A stretch of 64,000 nt of DNA from Echinicola salinicaeni. GTDB taxonomy: Bacteria; Bacteroidota; Bacteroidia; Cytophagales; Cyclobacteriaceae. The stretch lies in the NCBI RefSeq assembly GCF_014280965.1, contig NZ_JACODZ010000001.1, forward strand, positions 1-64,000, read 5' to 3'. Made by a program: the position numbers and the translations under genes. The notes under the pieces are model-generated. The model made no database searches and was not told the origin of the DNA. It saw only the letters and a list, made by a program, of their open reading frames with translations. Below, piece by piece: positions 27,182-35,536 of this stretch; the stretch's first letter is position 1, and the number at the start of each line of letters is the position of its first letter.

Positions 27182-28052
27182 AAAAACGATCAAGCTACTC
27201 CTAAAAGTACTCCTTACAGGAGTAGCGATTTACCTTGTCATTCGGAAAATTGATACCCAGGCCACTTGGCAAGTGCTCAAGGATATTAACCTAGGCTTAT
27301 TGCTGCTGGCTATATTATTTTTTGCCCTTTCAAAAGCTATTTCCTCATTTAGACTTAATTTTTATTTCAGGGATTTGGAAGTGAGATTGTCTGAAAAAGC
27401 AAACCTGCAATTATACTGGAAAGGGATGTTTTATAATCTTTTCTTACCAGGAGGTATTGGAGGAGATGGGTATAAAGTTTACTTGCTCAATAAATATTTC
27501 AAAGGGCCAGTCAAGAAACTGTTGGCAGCAGTGCTTTTGGATAGGGTCAGTGGATTGGCAGCTTTGGTGTTTTTACTTTTGGGGATCTGGTTTTTCTTGG
27601 AGAAATCTGCTATTGACCTTCCTATATGGGAATTGAACCTACTTGCTGGAGTAGCTTTGGTTTTGACTCCGCTTGTTTTTGGAATAGTCTATTGGTGGTG
27701 GTTTAAGTCCTTCAGATCATCAATGCTTAAAACCTCGTTTTATTCTTTATTGGTGCAGTCTGCCCAGTTGGTAAGTGCTTATTTTATTCTAATGGCACTG
27801 GGGATACATGAGCAGCTATTGGATTATCAGTTTGTATTTTTGTTGTCTTCAATTGTGGCAGTTTTGCCTTTGACCATAGGTGGAGTAGGGGCAAGGGAGT
27901 TAGTGTTTATCTTTAGCCATAGTTATATGGGAATTGATAAAAATGCTGCTGTTGCTTTCAGCTTGATCTTTTTCTTAATTACAGCTTTGGTATCTCTTCT
28001 GGGGGCTTTTACTAAAGTGGATATTGAAGCTGAAGTTTCAGTGCCGGACTAG
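27174..28052 (+). CDS. YbhN/LPG-synthase-TM family membrane protein (flippase-like)
   Basis: 292 residues from GTG 27174. Seven or eight membrane segments with family marks SKAISSFRLNFYF, NLFLPGGIGGDGYKVYLL, AVLLDRVSGLAALVFLL and PLTIGGVGARELVF, as in the UPF0104 / lysylphosphatidylglycerol synthetase TM family (PF03706). These are seen with lipid or polyprenyl-glycan enzymes and some are proposed to flip lipids. It overlaps the GT2 gene by 8 nt; a role in moving the GT2 product across the membrane is an attractive but untested inference. Its stop shares the sequence CTAG with the convergent chromate transporter gene. Confidence 0.88.
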   Translation: MNKKTIKLLLKVLLTGVAIYLVIRKIDTQATWQVLKDINLGLLLLAILFFALSKAISSFRLNFYFRDLEVRLSEKANLQLYWKGMFYNLFLPGGIGGDGYKVYLLNKYFKGPVKKLLAAVLLDRVSGLAALVFLLLGIWFFLEKSAIDLPIWELNLLAGVALVLTPLVFGIVYWWWFKSFRSSMLKTSFYSLLVQSAQLVSAYFILMALGIHEQLLDYQFVFLLSSIVAVLPLTIGGVGARELVFIFSHSYMGIDKNAAVAFSLIFFLITALVSLLGAFTKVDIEAEVSVPD

Positions 28053-29260
28053 GCTAGGAAGTTGTTTGCGACTAGCTGGTAACCTAAGCCAAATATTATA
28101 CCGCCAATGATGATAAGTGGAGAAGGGATTTTTGTGAATTGCAACAAAAGATAAGTGCCGACAATGGCTGAAATATTGAATGTGTTGGCCGGCATGGGTT
28201 CAAAAAGCAAGTAAGCCGCAGCAATCAGCATTCCGCAACTGACAGCGTTGATGCCCTCGAGAGCGGCCCTGACAGGTCTGTATTTTTTTAGTTCATCCCA
28301 GAATTTAATCACAAAGAATATCAAAAATGTACCTGGGAGAAAAATACCAGCTGCAGCAATCAATCCTCCTGTAATGGCACCAGTGATTCCCATGTCCCGC
28401 ATGGATAATGCACCTATATAGGAACTGATGCTAAATGTGGGGCCAGGCACCCCTTGTGAAATCGCATAACCTGTAAGGAACTCTTCGGAGCTGAGGTAGG
28501 CCTTGAATTCTACAAATTCTGTATAAAGATAGGGGACCAATACCTGTCCACCTCCAAAGATCAGACTGCCATTACGATAGAAGTTCTCAAATAACCTGAT
28601 GGGTAGGATGCGGGTAAAGTGCCCTAATAGTGCTGCTATAATTAATACCCCAGCCCATAGGAGGAAGTTGGCCCATTTTACCTTTATACCGTTTTTTTCT
28701 TCTATTTTGGGTTGCTTATGAAATTTTAAAGAAGTGAATACTCCACCTATTACCAGCATTACGGGGAAGACATAAGGGGAGTTATAGAAGAAGGCCACAA
28801 AGGCGGAAAGCATCATCAAAACAGTTGCTTCTGGTGTCCTGACCATTTTGCCTATGGTTTTCTGTGCGGCATAAATGATAAAGCCAATGGCCATGGGCTG
28901 GATAAATTTGGCAAAATTTAATGCGCCTGCAGTCTGCGTTTGAAGAAAGTCGACCAAAATGGCCGCAGAAGTCATGATAAGAGTGGCAGGTAGTATCCAT
29001 ACCAATAATGAAAGGTAGGCGAGGTTGGGGCCGCCCACCCTATAGGCAATTGCTGAGATAGTTTGCGTGGAGGTAGGACCGGGAAGGACTTGGCAAAGTG
29101 CATGTAATTCCCAAAGTTCTTCCTCTGAGATATATCGGCGTTTTTTAACCATGATGTCCAAGACCATTGCCAAGAAGGCCTGTGGTCCACCAAAGGCCGT
29201 TACTGACAATATAATGACATCTTTTAGGTAGAGGTAATATTTGACTTTTCTAATGGTCAC
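28049..29260 (-). CDS. chrA: Chromate transporter, ChrA family (CHR)
   Basis: 403 residues with two homologous halves of about 190 residues, the long-chain CHR form. First half: VTAFGGPQAFLAM and CQVLPGPTSTQT; second half: LIFGGGQVLVPYLYTEFV and QGVPGPTFSISSYIG. These FGG and PGP motifs define PF02417. It is an inner-membrane protein that exports chromate or moves related anions; true chromate resistance is not proven by sequence. It begins 5 nt after the 2-oxoglutarate oxygenase gene stops, so they form one transcript. Confidence 0.93.
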   Translation of the reverse strand: MTIRKVKYYLYLKDVIILSVTAFGGPQAFLAMVLDIMVKKRRYISEEELWELHALCQVLPGPTSTQTISAIAYRVGGPNLAYLSLLVWILPATLIMTSAAILVDFLQTQTAGALNFAKFIQPMAIGFIIYAAQKTIGKMVRTPEATVLMMLSAFVAFFYNSPYVFPVMLVIGGVFTSLKFHKQPKIEEKNGIKVKWANFLLWAGVLIIAALLGHFTRILPIRLFENFYRNGSLIFGGGQVLVPYLYTEFVEFKAYLSSEEFLTGYAISQGVPGPTFSISSYIGALSMRDMGITGAITGGLIAAAGIFLPGTFLIFFVIKFWDELKKYRPVRAALEGINAVSCGMLIAAAYLLFEPMPANTFNISAIVGTYLLLQFTKIPSPLIIIGGIIFGLGYQLVANNFLA

Positions 29261-29265
29261 CAGAA

Positions 29266-30246
29266 CTATTTTCGTAAGCCCAGTTCTCTTAACCTTTCTT
29301 CTAGAAATTCTCCAGCAGTAGCATCAGCAAATGCTTTTGGGTTTTCTTCATCCACGCAGGAGGATAGGCAGGTCAAGTCCATATCAGCTCTTGGGTGCAT
29401 GAAGAATGGAATGGAATACCTACTGCTGTTCATTTTTTCCCTAGGAGGGTTGACCACCCGGTGAATAGTGGATTTTAATTTTTTATTAGTGAGTCTTTCC
29501 AGCATATCCCCTACATTGACTACAAGCTGGTCAGGAAGTGCCGTAATTGGAATCCACTGTCCATCTTTTCTGAGTACCTGAAGTCCATCGGCACTGGCCC
29601 CCATCAAAAGAGTGATTAAATTGATGTCTCCATGTTCTGCCGCCCTAACGGCATCTGCTGGAACTTCTTCCGGATTTTGGATTGGAAAATAATGGATGGG
29701 CCTTAGGATGGAATTGCCATGAAGTACCTTGGATTCAAAATAATCTTCTGGGAGTTCAAGGTGTAGGGCAATGGCTCTCAGCATGGCCTTTCCAGCGTTT
29801 TCTATGGTTGAAAATACTTGGAGTGCCACTTCTTTGAATTCAGGGATTTCAGAGGGCCATACATTGGGTGGATAGTCTTTTTTGAGGGGATCGCTATCAT
29901 CTATATTGGTCAAATCCTGTCCGACATGGTAAAACTCTTTTAAATCCCCGGTATTTCTTCCCTTGGCATGCTCCTTCCCTTTTCCTGTATAACCTCTTTG
30001 ATACCCTATTTCAGGCCTTTCATATTGGTTTTTGGTCGTGTCATTTAGGGAAAAAAATTCCTTTATACTTTTGTAGAGCTTGCCTTGCAATTCATCAGTT
30101 AAGCCATGGTTTTTGATGGCAACAAAACCGATGTTTTGATAAGCATCACCAAGTTTTTTGACGAATTCAGCTTTTTTATTGGCATCGCCAGTGGTAAAAT
30201 CGGCGAGGTCCAATGATGGGATTTCGTTATAAAGGATATCACTCAT
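29266..30246 (-). CDS. Isopenicillin N synthase-like 2-oxoglutarate/Fe(II) oxygenase
   Basis: 326 residues. The N-terminal DIOX_N region has IPSLDLADF and GFVAIKNHGL. The iron site is H-x-D in AAEHGDINLITLL plus the distal His in STIHRVVNPP, and RYSIPFF contains the RxS motif that binds 2-oxoglutarate. This pattern fits the isopenicillin N synthase / 2OG oxygenase family common in bacteria and plants, used for hydroxylation or desaturation of small molecules. Substrate unknown. Upstream gene of a two-gene unit with the chromate transporter. Confidence 0.92.
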   Translation of the reverse strand: MSDILYNEIPSLDLADFTTGDANKKAEFVKKLGDAYQNIGFVAIKNHGLTDELQGKLYKSIKEFFSLNDTTKNQYERPEIGYQRGYTGKGKEHAKGRNTGDLKEFYHVGQDLTNIDDSDPLKKDYPPNVWPSEIPEFKEVALQVFSTIENAGKAMLRAIALHLELPEDYFESKVLHGNSILRPIHYFPIQNPEEVPADAVRAAEHGDINLITLLMGASADGLQVLRKDGQWIPITALPDQLVVNVGDMLERLTNKKLKSTIHRVVNPPREKMNSSRYSIPFFMHPRADMDLTCLSSCVDEENPKAFADATAGEFLEERLRELGLRK

Positions 30247-30323
30247 AGGTATTTTATTTATGTCGCAAGGTAAATATTTTATGGGAAATTTAAATATCTT
30301 TAGACAAACCCAAAGTTGTTCTT

Positions 30324-31091
30324 ATGAAGAAAATCAGCCCAATTGCCTTTATAATTTTAATGATATTTATCATGGTATCATGTGAGACAAAGACCAACGA
30401 AGAAGTAGAAGAAGAGTCGATTGTGGAAGCTGAGGCCGAGCCAGAGGAAAATACTGTTAAATTTCAATATTTGATGCAGGAAGAAGCCTATCCTGATGCC
30501 ATGCTAGAGTTGTATAGTCCTTTGGAAAATGAGGTGTTTAAAGAAGGGCGTATACCATTTGAATTCAATATTAAGAATTATCCTTTTGAAGATGGAATGA
30601 AAGGATTTCAACTAAAGATGATTATTAATGGTAATGATCCTATTGGATATAATATGCCCATTTTCAAAAAGGAGCTTGACCGGGGAACCTATAAGGTGCT
30701 GGCCTATTTGGTAGATGATGCAGGCCTTGCACTGAAGGAATATGGGAATTATGTAGACAGGGATTTTGTAGTTGGAGAATCCAATCCTTTTCCTGAAAAT
30801 GATGATCCCGCAATAGGCTTAAACTTGCCCCATAATGGGCAGGAATTCAAAAAAGATGAGGCTGTATTGGTTGATTTTATTTTAGTAGGGGGTGATTTGA
30901 AGGAGGATGGAATGACTATTAAAATCAGCATAGATGACAAAGAATATATGGTTAAGGAGTTGGGGCAAGTTAAAGTCAGCGATCTTTCTGTTGGTAAGCA
31001 TCAACTGGAAGTAGTTTTGGTTGACTCTGATGGCAATGAAATCCCAGGAATCTTTTCCAAAAGTATTAAGGAAATTGTGGTAAATGAATAA
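30324..31091 (+). CDS. Predicted lipoprotein, unknown function
   Basis: 255 residues. A type II signal ends in FIMVSC, a good lipobox, followed by an acidic linker (EEVEEESIVEAEAEPEENT). The rest is two beta-sandwich-like halves with similar openings, ELYSPLENEVFKEGRIPFEF and GLNLPHNGQEFKKDEAVLVDF, which suggests an internal duplication of an Ig-like domain. It should be anchored in the periplasm or outer membrane. I do not recognise a characterised family. It is convergent with recO, 7 nt apart. Confidence 0.75.
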   Translation: MKKISPIAFIILMIFIMVSCETKTNEEVEEESIVEAEAEPEENTVKFQYLMQEEAYPDAMLELYSPLENEVFKEGRIPFEFNIKNYPFEDGMKGFQLKMIINGNDPIGYNMPIFKKELDRGTYKVLAYLVDDAGLALKEYGNYVDRDFVVGESNPFPENDDPAIGLNLPHNGQEFKKDEAVLVDFILVGGDLKEDGMTIKISIDDKEYMVKELGQVKVSDLSVGKHQLEVVLVDSDGNEIPGIFSKSIKEIVVNE

Positions 31092-31098
31092 GGCTGTT

Positions 31099-31785
31099 TT
31101 ACATTAAATTTCTCAGTACTTCCAAGGATTTGACTTCTGAAAATGTCTCCAGGTGAATACTATAGAATTTCAAAAGGTCATCCAGTAATTTCCTGCGAAT
31201 GGAAGCCGGAATTCTAATTTCATGATTGAATGGAGCTTTTAGAAGCTGGGTGAAGTGTTGCTTTTCCTCTATAGCATAGGAGGAATCATTGACATCAGGA
31301 TGGACTTGTTCAAAGAATTCAACGGCATTGTTGGGAGAAAATCCCAAAAATCTAGAAGTTTCTAATAAAAAAGCAATAGGGTAATTGCCCAGATTGATTC
31401 CCTCCTGATCCAATAAAACGACTACTTGATAGAGAAAGTCAAATAAATATTCATTATGATAGTTTTCATATATGGACTTTCCCAGTACCTCAGCAATAAA
31501 CATAGCAGTACCTGAACGATAATAATCAAAAGGAATTTTATGAAAGGGGGTAGACAGTTTTACTTCTGAAATTCGATTGAGTGAAGCATTCTCCTTATCA
31601 TATACCACCAGATCCAATAAACTAAGGGGCTGGTAAAAGGCCATTTTTGACTTAGACTTAGGGCTGCGTACGCCATTGACTATATAGCTTTTCAGCCCAA
31701 GGTCCCTAGTGAAGATCTTAACGATAATGGAAGTCTCCTTGTACTTTATATAATGGATGACAATACCTTTGGTTTTTTTAATCAT
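31099..31785 (-). CDS. recO: DNA repair protein RecO
   Basis: 228 residues: N-terminal OB fold (KTKGIVIHYIKYKETSIIVKIF, GLKSYIVNGVRS), then the all-helical C-terminal part (FLLETSRFLGFSPN). This fits RecO, which loads RecA with RecR at gaps and anneals SSB-coated strands. The four-Cys zinc site found in many RecO proteins is absent here: no CxxC pair is present in the C-terminal half. It starts 20 nt after tdk stops, so tdk-recO are probably co-transcribed. Confidence 0.92.
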   Translation of the reverse strand: MIKKTKGIVIHYIKYKETSIIVKIFTRDLGLKSYIVNGVRSPKSKSKMAFYQPLSLLDLVVYDKENASLNRISEVKLSTPFHKIPFDYYRSGTAMFIAEVLGKSIYENYHNEYLFDFLYQVVVLLDQEGINLGNYPIAFLLETSRFLGFSPNNAVEFFEQVHPDVNDSSYAIEEKQHFTQLLKAPFNHEIRIPASIRRKLLDDLLKFYSIHLETFSEVKSLEVLRNLM

Positions 31786-31805
31786 GAACTAGGGGATGTG
31801 TAGGA

Positions 31806-32390
31806 TTATTTTTTGTCTTCATAAAAACATTTCCTGCATCTCGCTTCATAGCTTTCTTTTTCTCCGAGCACCACTTTTTGTTTGGCATCTGAAAGTCTAA
31901 AGCTGTAGGAAGCCAAATCGCCACATTTCATACAGATGGCATGTACCTTGGTTACATATTCGGCCATAGCAAGCAGTTGCGGCATGGGTTCAAATGGCTT
32001 TCCCTCAAAATCCATGTCCAAGCCTGCTAGGATGACTCTTTTCCCTGCCAGAGCAAGCTTATTGGCTACATGTGTCAGGTTTTCATCAAAAAACTGGGCT
32101 TCGTCAATACCTACCACTTCACAATCCCCTGCTAAGAGCATAATGTCATCTGCAAACTGTACAGGCGTGGACCTGATTTCATTTTCATTATGGGAAACCA
32201 CATTGGTGTCATGGTATCGGGTATCCATAGCTGGTTTGAAGATTTCCACCTTTTGCTTGGCAATGAGGGCCCTGTTTAGCCTTCTGATCAGCTCCTCTGT
32301 TTTTCCAGAGAACATGGAGCCACAAATAACCTCAATGTGACCTGTTTTATCTTTGGGGTGCTTGTTTCCTATAGAAGGCTCAATAAACAT
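31806..32390 (-). CDS. tdk: Thymidine kinase (class II)
   Basis: 194 residues. P-loop [14 protein letters not shown], the DEAQFF Walker B motif, and a zinc-binding lasso domain with CMKCG and CRKC give all four Cys of the type II enzyme. It phosphorylates thymidine with ATP for the salvage pathway in the cytoplasm. Followed closely by recO, a DNA repair gene. Confidence 0.97.
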   Translation of the reverse strand: MFIEPSIGNKHPKDKTGHIEVICGSMFSGKTEELIRRLNRALIAKQKVEIFKPAMDTRYHDTNVVSHNENEIRSTPVQFADDIMLLAGDCEVVGIDEAQFFDENLTHVANKLALAGKRVILAGLDMDFEGKPFEPMPQLLAMAEYVTKVHAICMKCGDLASYSFRLSDAKQKVVLGEKESYEARCRKCFYEDKK

Positions 32391-32447
32391 TTTATCTGTT
32401 GATCTTTGTCTAAATTTATCAGGCTTACCTTATGAATAATAGTGCAA

Positions 32448-32777
32448 TTATTTGCTATAATCCATATGTGGGAATTTGTACCGTTCGTCTACCTTTATAC
32501 GAATGCTGCCCTGATTTATCTTTGTCTGGCAAGTTAAGCGTTGATTTTCTTTTAGCCTTCCCAATTTTCGAAAATATTCTTCCCTATCCGTTAAGTCAGA
32601 AAGATTTTCCTGACCTTCAGTGACAATCATCAAGCAAGTAGTACAACGTCCCTTTTTACCACAAGCATGCATCCAATCTATAGCATTTTCATGGATTATT
32701 TCGATAACTTTGTTATTGGGTGCTTTTGTGTAAATCTCCTTGTTGTATAGGTTTTCAATTACTATTTTAGGCATCAT
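32448..32777 (-). CDS. 2Fe-2S ferredoxin (adrenodoxin/Isc type)
   Basis: 109 residues, starting at paired ATG codons (32777 and 32774). Cluster ligands: HACGKKGRCTTCLMIV gives C-x5-C-x2-C, and the fourth Cys is in RLTCQTK. This spacing is that of vertebrate-type and Isc-type ferredoxins. It carries electrons; the partner is not visible here. It is 57 nt upstream of tdk on the same strand and divergent from the next gene (31 nt between starts). Confidence 0.93.
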   Translation of the reverse strand: MMPKIVIENLYNKEIYTKAPNNKVIEIIHENAIDWMHACGKKGRCTTCLMIVTEGQENLSDLTDREEYFRKLGRLKENQRLTCQTKINQGSIRIKVDERYKFPHMDYSK

Positions 32778-32808
32778 TCTTCTACTTCAAATAAGAAAAT
32801 CCTTACTA

Positions 32809-33894
32809 ATGAACGATAAAATTAACCTCAATTATTTAGAAAACTATGCTCAAGCCTTTTCTGATAAGGTTTGTTCAGAATATTTCATCACCAAAAAGTA
32901 CATGTCTGGGCAGGAAATTATCCAGCTTACACCCAATTCCCAGGTTAATTTCATGATCATTAAGACGCTCTTTGAGAAGTGGCAGGAGGAATTGGAAAAG
33001 CTGAAGAGCAATCCTTTTTTTGATTATAGGGATATGGCTGTGGCTTCGGCACTTAAAGAGTTTATGGATGTACTTTCAAGGGCCATAAAAGTCGAAAGAG
33101 CTCATTTTGAACCGATGATGGAAGTGGCGGTTATAGATGCTGTTTTATTGGCCTTGGATCCCATGGTCTATCTTTGGGGGGAGATTGAAAAAGCTGCTCC
33201 TAACAGTCCGGCAGACCATCTAAAGTCAAGTAGAAAGTATATCAAATGGCATGGGAAATTGCTTGCTGAACTATTGGAGAGGGGAGGACAAGGAGATGCA
33301 GATATTTATAAAAATGAATTGAGTAAAGCTTATGAAAAGCTGCAAGGTGAATTGGCTCCTGCGAAGGAATTGTTGGGGACTTTAGATCAAGTTTTGCCTA
33401 TCAATTGGGATGAACTCTTACCGAGTGCTGAGGAACGTGAAGCAGATAGTGAGGCGGAGCCCAAATTTTCTGATGAGCCCATAGAGGAAAAAGAGAATAA
33501 AGAAAAAGAGAGAATTGTCCAAGAGGATGAAAAAGAGGAAGTGCCGGTTTTTGAGGAGGAAAAAGTGTCCATGGGGGCTTCAGAGGGAAATATAGACCCT
33601 GCATTGGCTTGGGCCAAATTTGAATCTGAACAAAGTGGCCTTTTGAAAGGGCCTATAGATAGTTTGGAAGATGGAGTGGCTATCAACCAAAGGTTTATGT
33701 TCACCAAAAAGTTGTTTGATGGCAACCCAGACCTGATGGGGCATGCCTTCAAATCCATTGATCAATGCGATAGTTTTGTGGAAGCTATTGATTTGATTAA
33801 TACAAGATATTTGACTGAATTAAGCTGGGACAAAAACTCTGAAGAGGTTCATGAGTTTTTGCACCTGATTTATAGAAAGTTTGATGAGAAATAA
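32809..33894 (+). CDS. Conserved hypothetical acidic protein
   Basis: 361 residues from the ATG at 32809; the 23-codon extension to 32740 overlaps the ferredoxin gene and is rejected. The N-terminal 205 residues look helical (NYAQAFSDKVCSEYFITKKY, LKEFMDVLSRAIKVERAHFE). An acidic, Glu/Lys-rich linker follows at about 210-265, then a C-terminal helical segment (FTKKLFDGNPDLMGHAFKSI) with DLINTRYLTELSWD. No signal peptide, no membrane segment, no catalytic motif that I know. The charged linker between two helical parts suggests an adaptor or structural protein. Confidence 0.8.
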   Translation: MNDKINLNYLENYAQAFSDKVCSEYFITKKYMSGQEIIQLTPNSQVNFMIIKTLFEKWQEELEKLKSNPFFDYRDMAVASALKEFMDVLSRAIKVERAHFEPMMEVAVIDAVLLALDPMVYLWGEIEKAAPNSPADHLKSSRKYIKWHGKLLAELLERGGQGDADIYKNELSKAYEKLQGELAPAKELLGTLDQVLPINWDELLPSAEEREADSEAEPKFSDEPIEEKENKEKERIVQEDEKEEVPVFEEEKVSMGASEGNIDPALAWAKFESEQSGLLKGPIDSLEDGVAINQRFMFTKKLFDGNPDLMGHAFKSIDQCDSFVEAIDLINTRYLTELSWDKNSEEVHEFLHLIYRKFDEK

Positions 33895-33990
33895 TACCCA
33901 ACAGATCTGATCATCTCTTAATGAATTGATAACAAAAAATGGCGGGAGGCAGGGTGGAATGTTTTGCCCATTTGGAGACAAAGTAAATTT

Positions 33991-35385
33991 ATGAAAAGAT
34001 TGACAGTCGTGGTGCTCCTGCTTTTGGTGAGTACTTTTAGCCTTAGGGCCCAAAATGGAAATGGCTCAGAAAAGCCTAATTATATTTTGATTGTTGCCGA
34101 TGATCTTGGTTATGGTGACTTGAGCTTTACAGGGAGTAGCCAAATTAAAACTCCCCATATCGATGCCCTGGCCAAGTCGGGTGTGTTTTTCCCTGAAGGA
34201 TATGTTTCTTCAGCCGTATGTAGTCCATCACGTGCAGGTTTGCTGACGGGAAGGAACCAAGTGACATTTGGATATGACAATAATTTGGGAGGAGTACAAC
34301 CCGGATTTGACCCAGCTTTCCATGGACTTCCTGTGGAAGTAGAAACAGTGGCCGATCATCTTGGTGATTTGGGCTATGTCAATGGGATTGTAGGAAAGTG
34401 GCATTTAGGTTATGAAGACCAGTTTTATCCTTTGAATAGAGGCTTTGACGAGTTTTGGGGATATAGAGGTGGAGGTCATGATTATTTTGAGGCTTCCAAC
34501 AATACGCGGGGATATAAAGCCCAAATAGAATGTAATTATAAGACCCCTCAGGAGATTACTTATATAACTGATGATAAAGGGGATGAATGTATTGATTTTA
34601 TCAACAGGCACAAGGATGATCCCTTCTTCCTTTATGCCTCATTTAATGCTCCACATACACCAATGCAGGCTACAGAAGCTGATTTGGACCTGTATAAACA
34701 TATTAAGGATGAGAAAAGGAGGACCTATGCAGCTATGGTTCATAGGTTGGATATTAATGTGGGCCGAATTGTAGCGGCTTTGGAAGATGCCGGCCTAAGG
34801 GAAAACACCATGATTGTTTTTATTAGTGATAATGGAGGGCCAGCTGAAACAAATGCCTCTATCAATGCACCATATAACGGTAAGAAGGGGACCTTGATGG
34901 AAGGTGGAATCAGGGTGCCTTTTATCATCAATTGGCCATCACAGCTAACCGCTGGCAAGGTATACCAGGAGCAGGTTTCTTCCCTTGACCTTACTCCGAC
35001 ATTTATTGCCATGGCTGGTGGGGAATTAAGAGAAGAAAATAAATTTGACGGGGTAAACCTGATGCCTTATCTCAAAGGAGATAAGCTGGGTAAAGTACAT
35101 GATGAAATCAAGTGGAGGTTTACCATTAGTGCAGCCATACGCGAAGGTAAATGGAAATTGATCAGGGTGCCTGATAGGTTACCTATGCTATTTGATCTTG
35201 AAAAGGATATTTCAGAGCAAAATGATGTGGCCTTGGAAAACCTTGACATCACCAAAAAGTTATTGAAAAAGCTGGGTACTTGGGATGTGCAATTGCCACA
35301 TCCACTGTTTTTGGAAGGACCAATATGGAGAATCAATCAAGTACGACAGTATGATAAAAAATATCAGTTGACCCAACCTGAATAA
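33991..35385 (+). CDS. Secreted type I sulfatase (arylsulfatase family)
   Basis: 464 residues from the ATG at 33991, giving a signal peptide MKRLTVVVLLLLVSTFSLRA with cleavage near residue 20. The formylglycine signature is C77-S-P-S-R81 in VCSPSRAGLLTGR; calcium ligands are D37 and D38 (ADDLGYGD) and the later SDNGGP. GKWHLG is another family mark. The Cys must be oxidised by a formylglycine-generating enzyme not encoded in this window. It removes sulfate esters in the periplasm; marine Bacteroidota use such enzymes on sulfated algal polysaccharides. No PUL genes are adjacent. Confidence 0.95.
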   Translation: MKRLTVVVLLLLVSTFSLRAQNGNGSEKPNYILIVADDLGYGDLSFTGSSQIKTPHIDALAKSGVFFPEGYVSSAVCSPSRAGLLTGRNQVTFGYDNNLGGVQPGFDPAFHGLPVEVETVADHLGDLGYVNGIVGKWHLGYEDQFYPLNRGFDEFWGYRGGGHDYFEASNNTRGYKAQIECNYKTPQEITYITDDKGDECIDFINRHKDDPFFLYASFNAPHTPMQATEADLDLYKHIKDEKRRTYAAMVHRLDINVGRIVAALEDAGLRENTMIVFISDNGGPAETNASINAPYNGKKGTLMEGGIRVPFIINWPSQLTAGKVYQEQVSSLDLTPTFIAMAGGELREENKFDGVNLMPYLKGDKLGKVHDEIKWRFTISAAIREGKWKLIRVPDRLPMLFDLEKDISEQNDVALENLDITKKLLKKLGTWDVQLPHPLFLEGPIWRINQVRQYDKKYQLTQPE

Positions 35386-35396
35386 TAGAAGCATGC

Positions 35397-35535
35397 AAAA
35401 GAGGCTGTCTCATAAGTCGAGTTTTTTGTGTCATTCTGACGAAAGGAAGAATCTCATGGAGTTGATTTCCAGTAATAAACAGATCTAGAGATTTTTCCTA
35501 ACGTCGAAATGACATATTTTGAGACAGCCTCTTTT
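35397..35535. repeat. 139-bp inverted-repeat element between sulfatase and rodA
   Basis: The ends AAAAGAGGCTGTCTCA (35397-35412) and TGAGACAGCCTCTTTT (35520-35535) are exact 16-bp inverted copies. Inside, TGTCATTCTGACG (35429-35441) and CGTCGAAATGACA (35502-35514) also pair with two mismatches. It lies between convergent genes and ends in T-runs both ways, so it may serve as a terminator. The design is that of a miniature repeat element. Confidence 0.8.
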
Positions 35536-35536
35536 T

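Noticed and set aside
28049-30246. chrA with the 2-oxoglutarate oxygenase as a metal resistance island
   Set aside because: The two genes are co-oriented and probably co-transcribed, but no other resistance gene, regulator or mobility mark is near, and CHR proteins are common in chromosomes.
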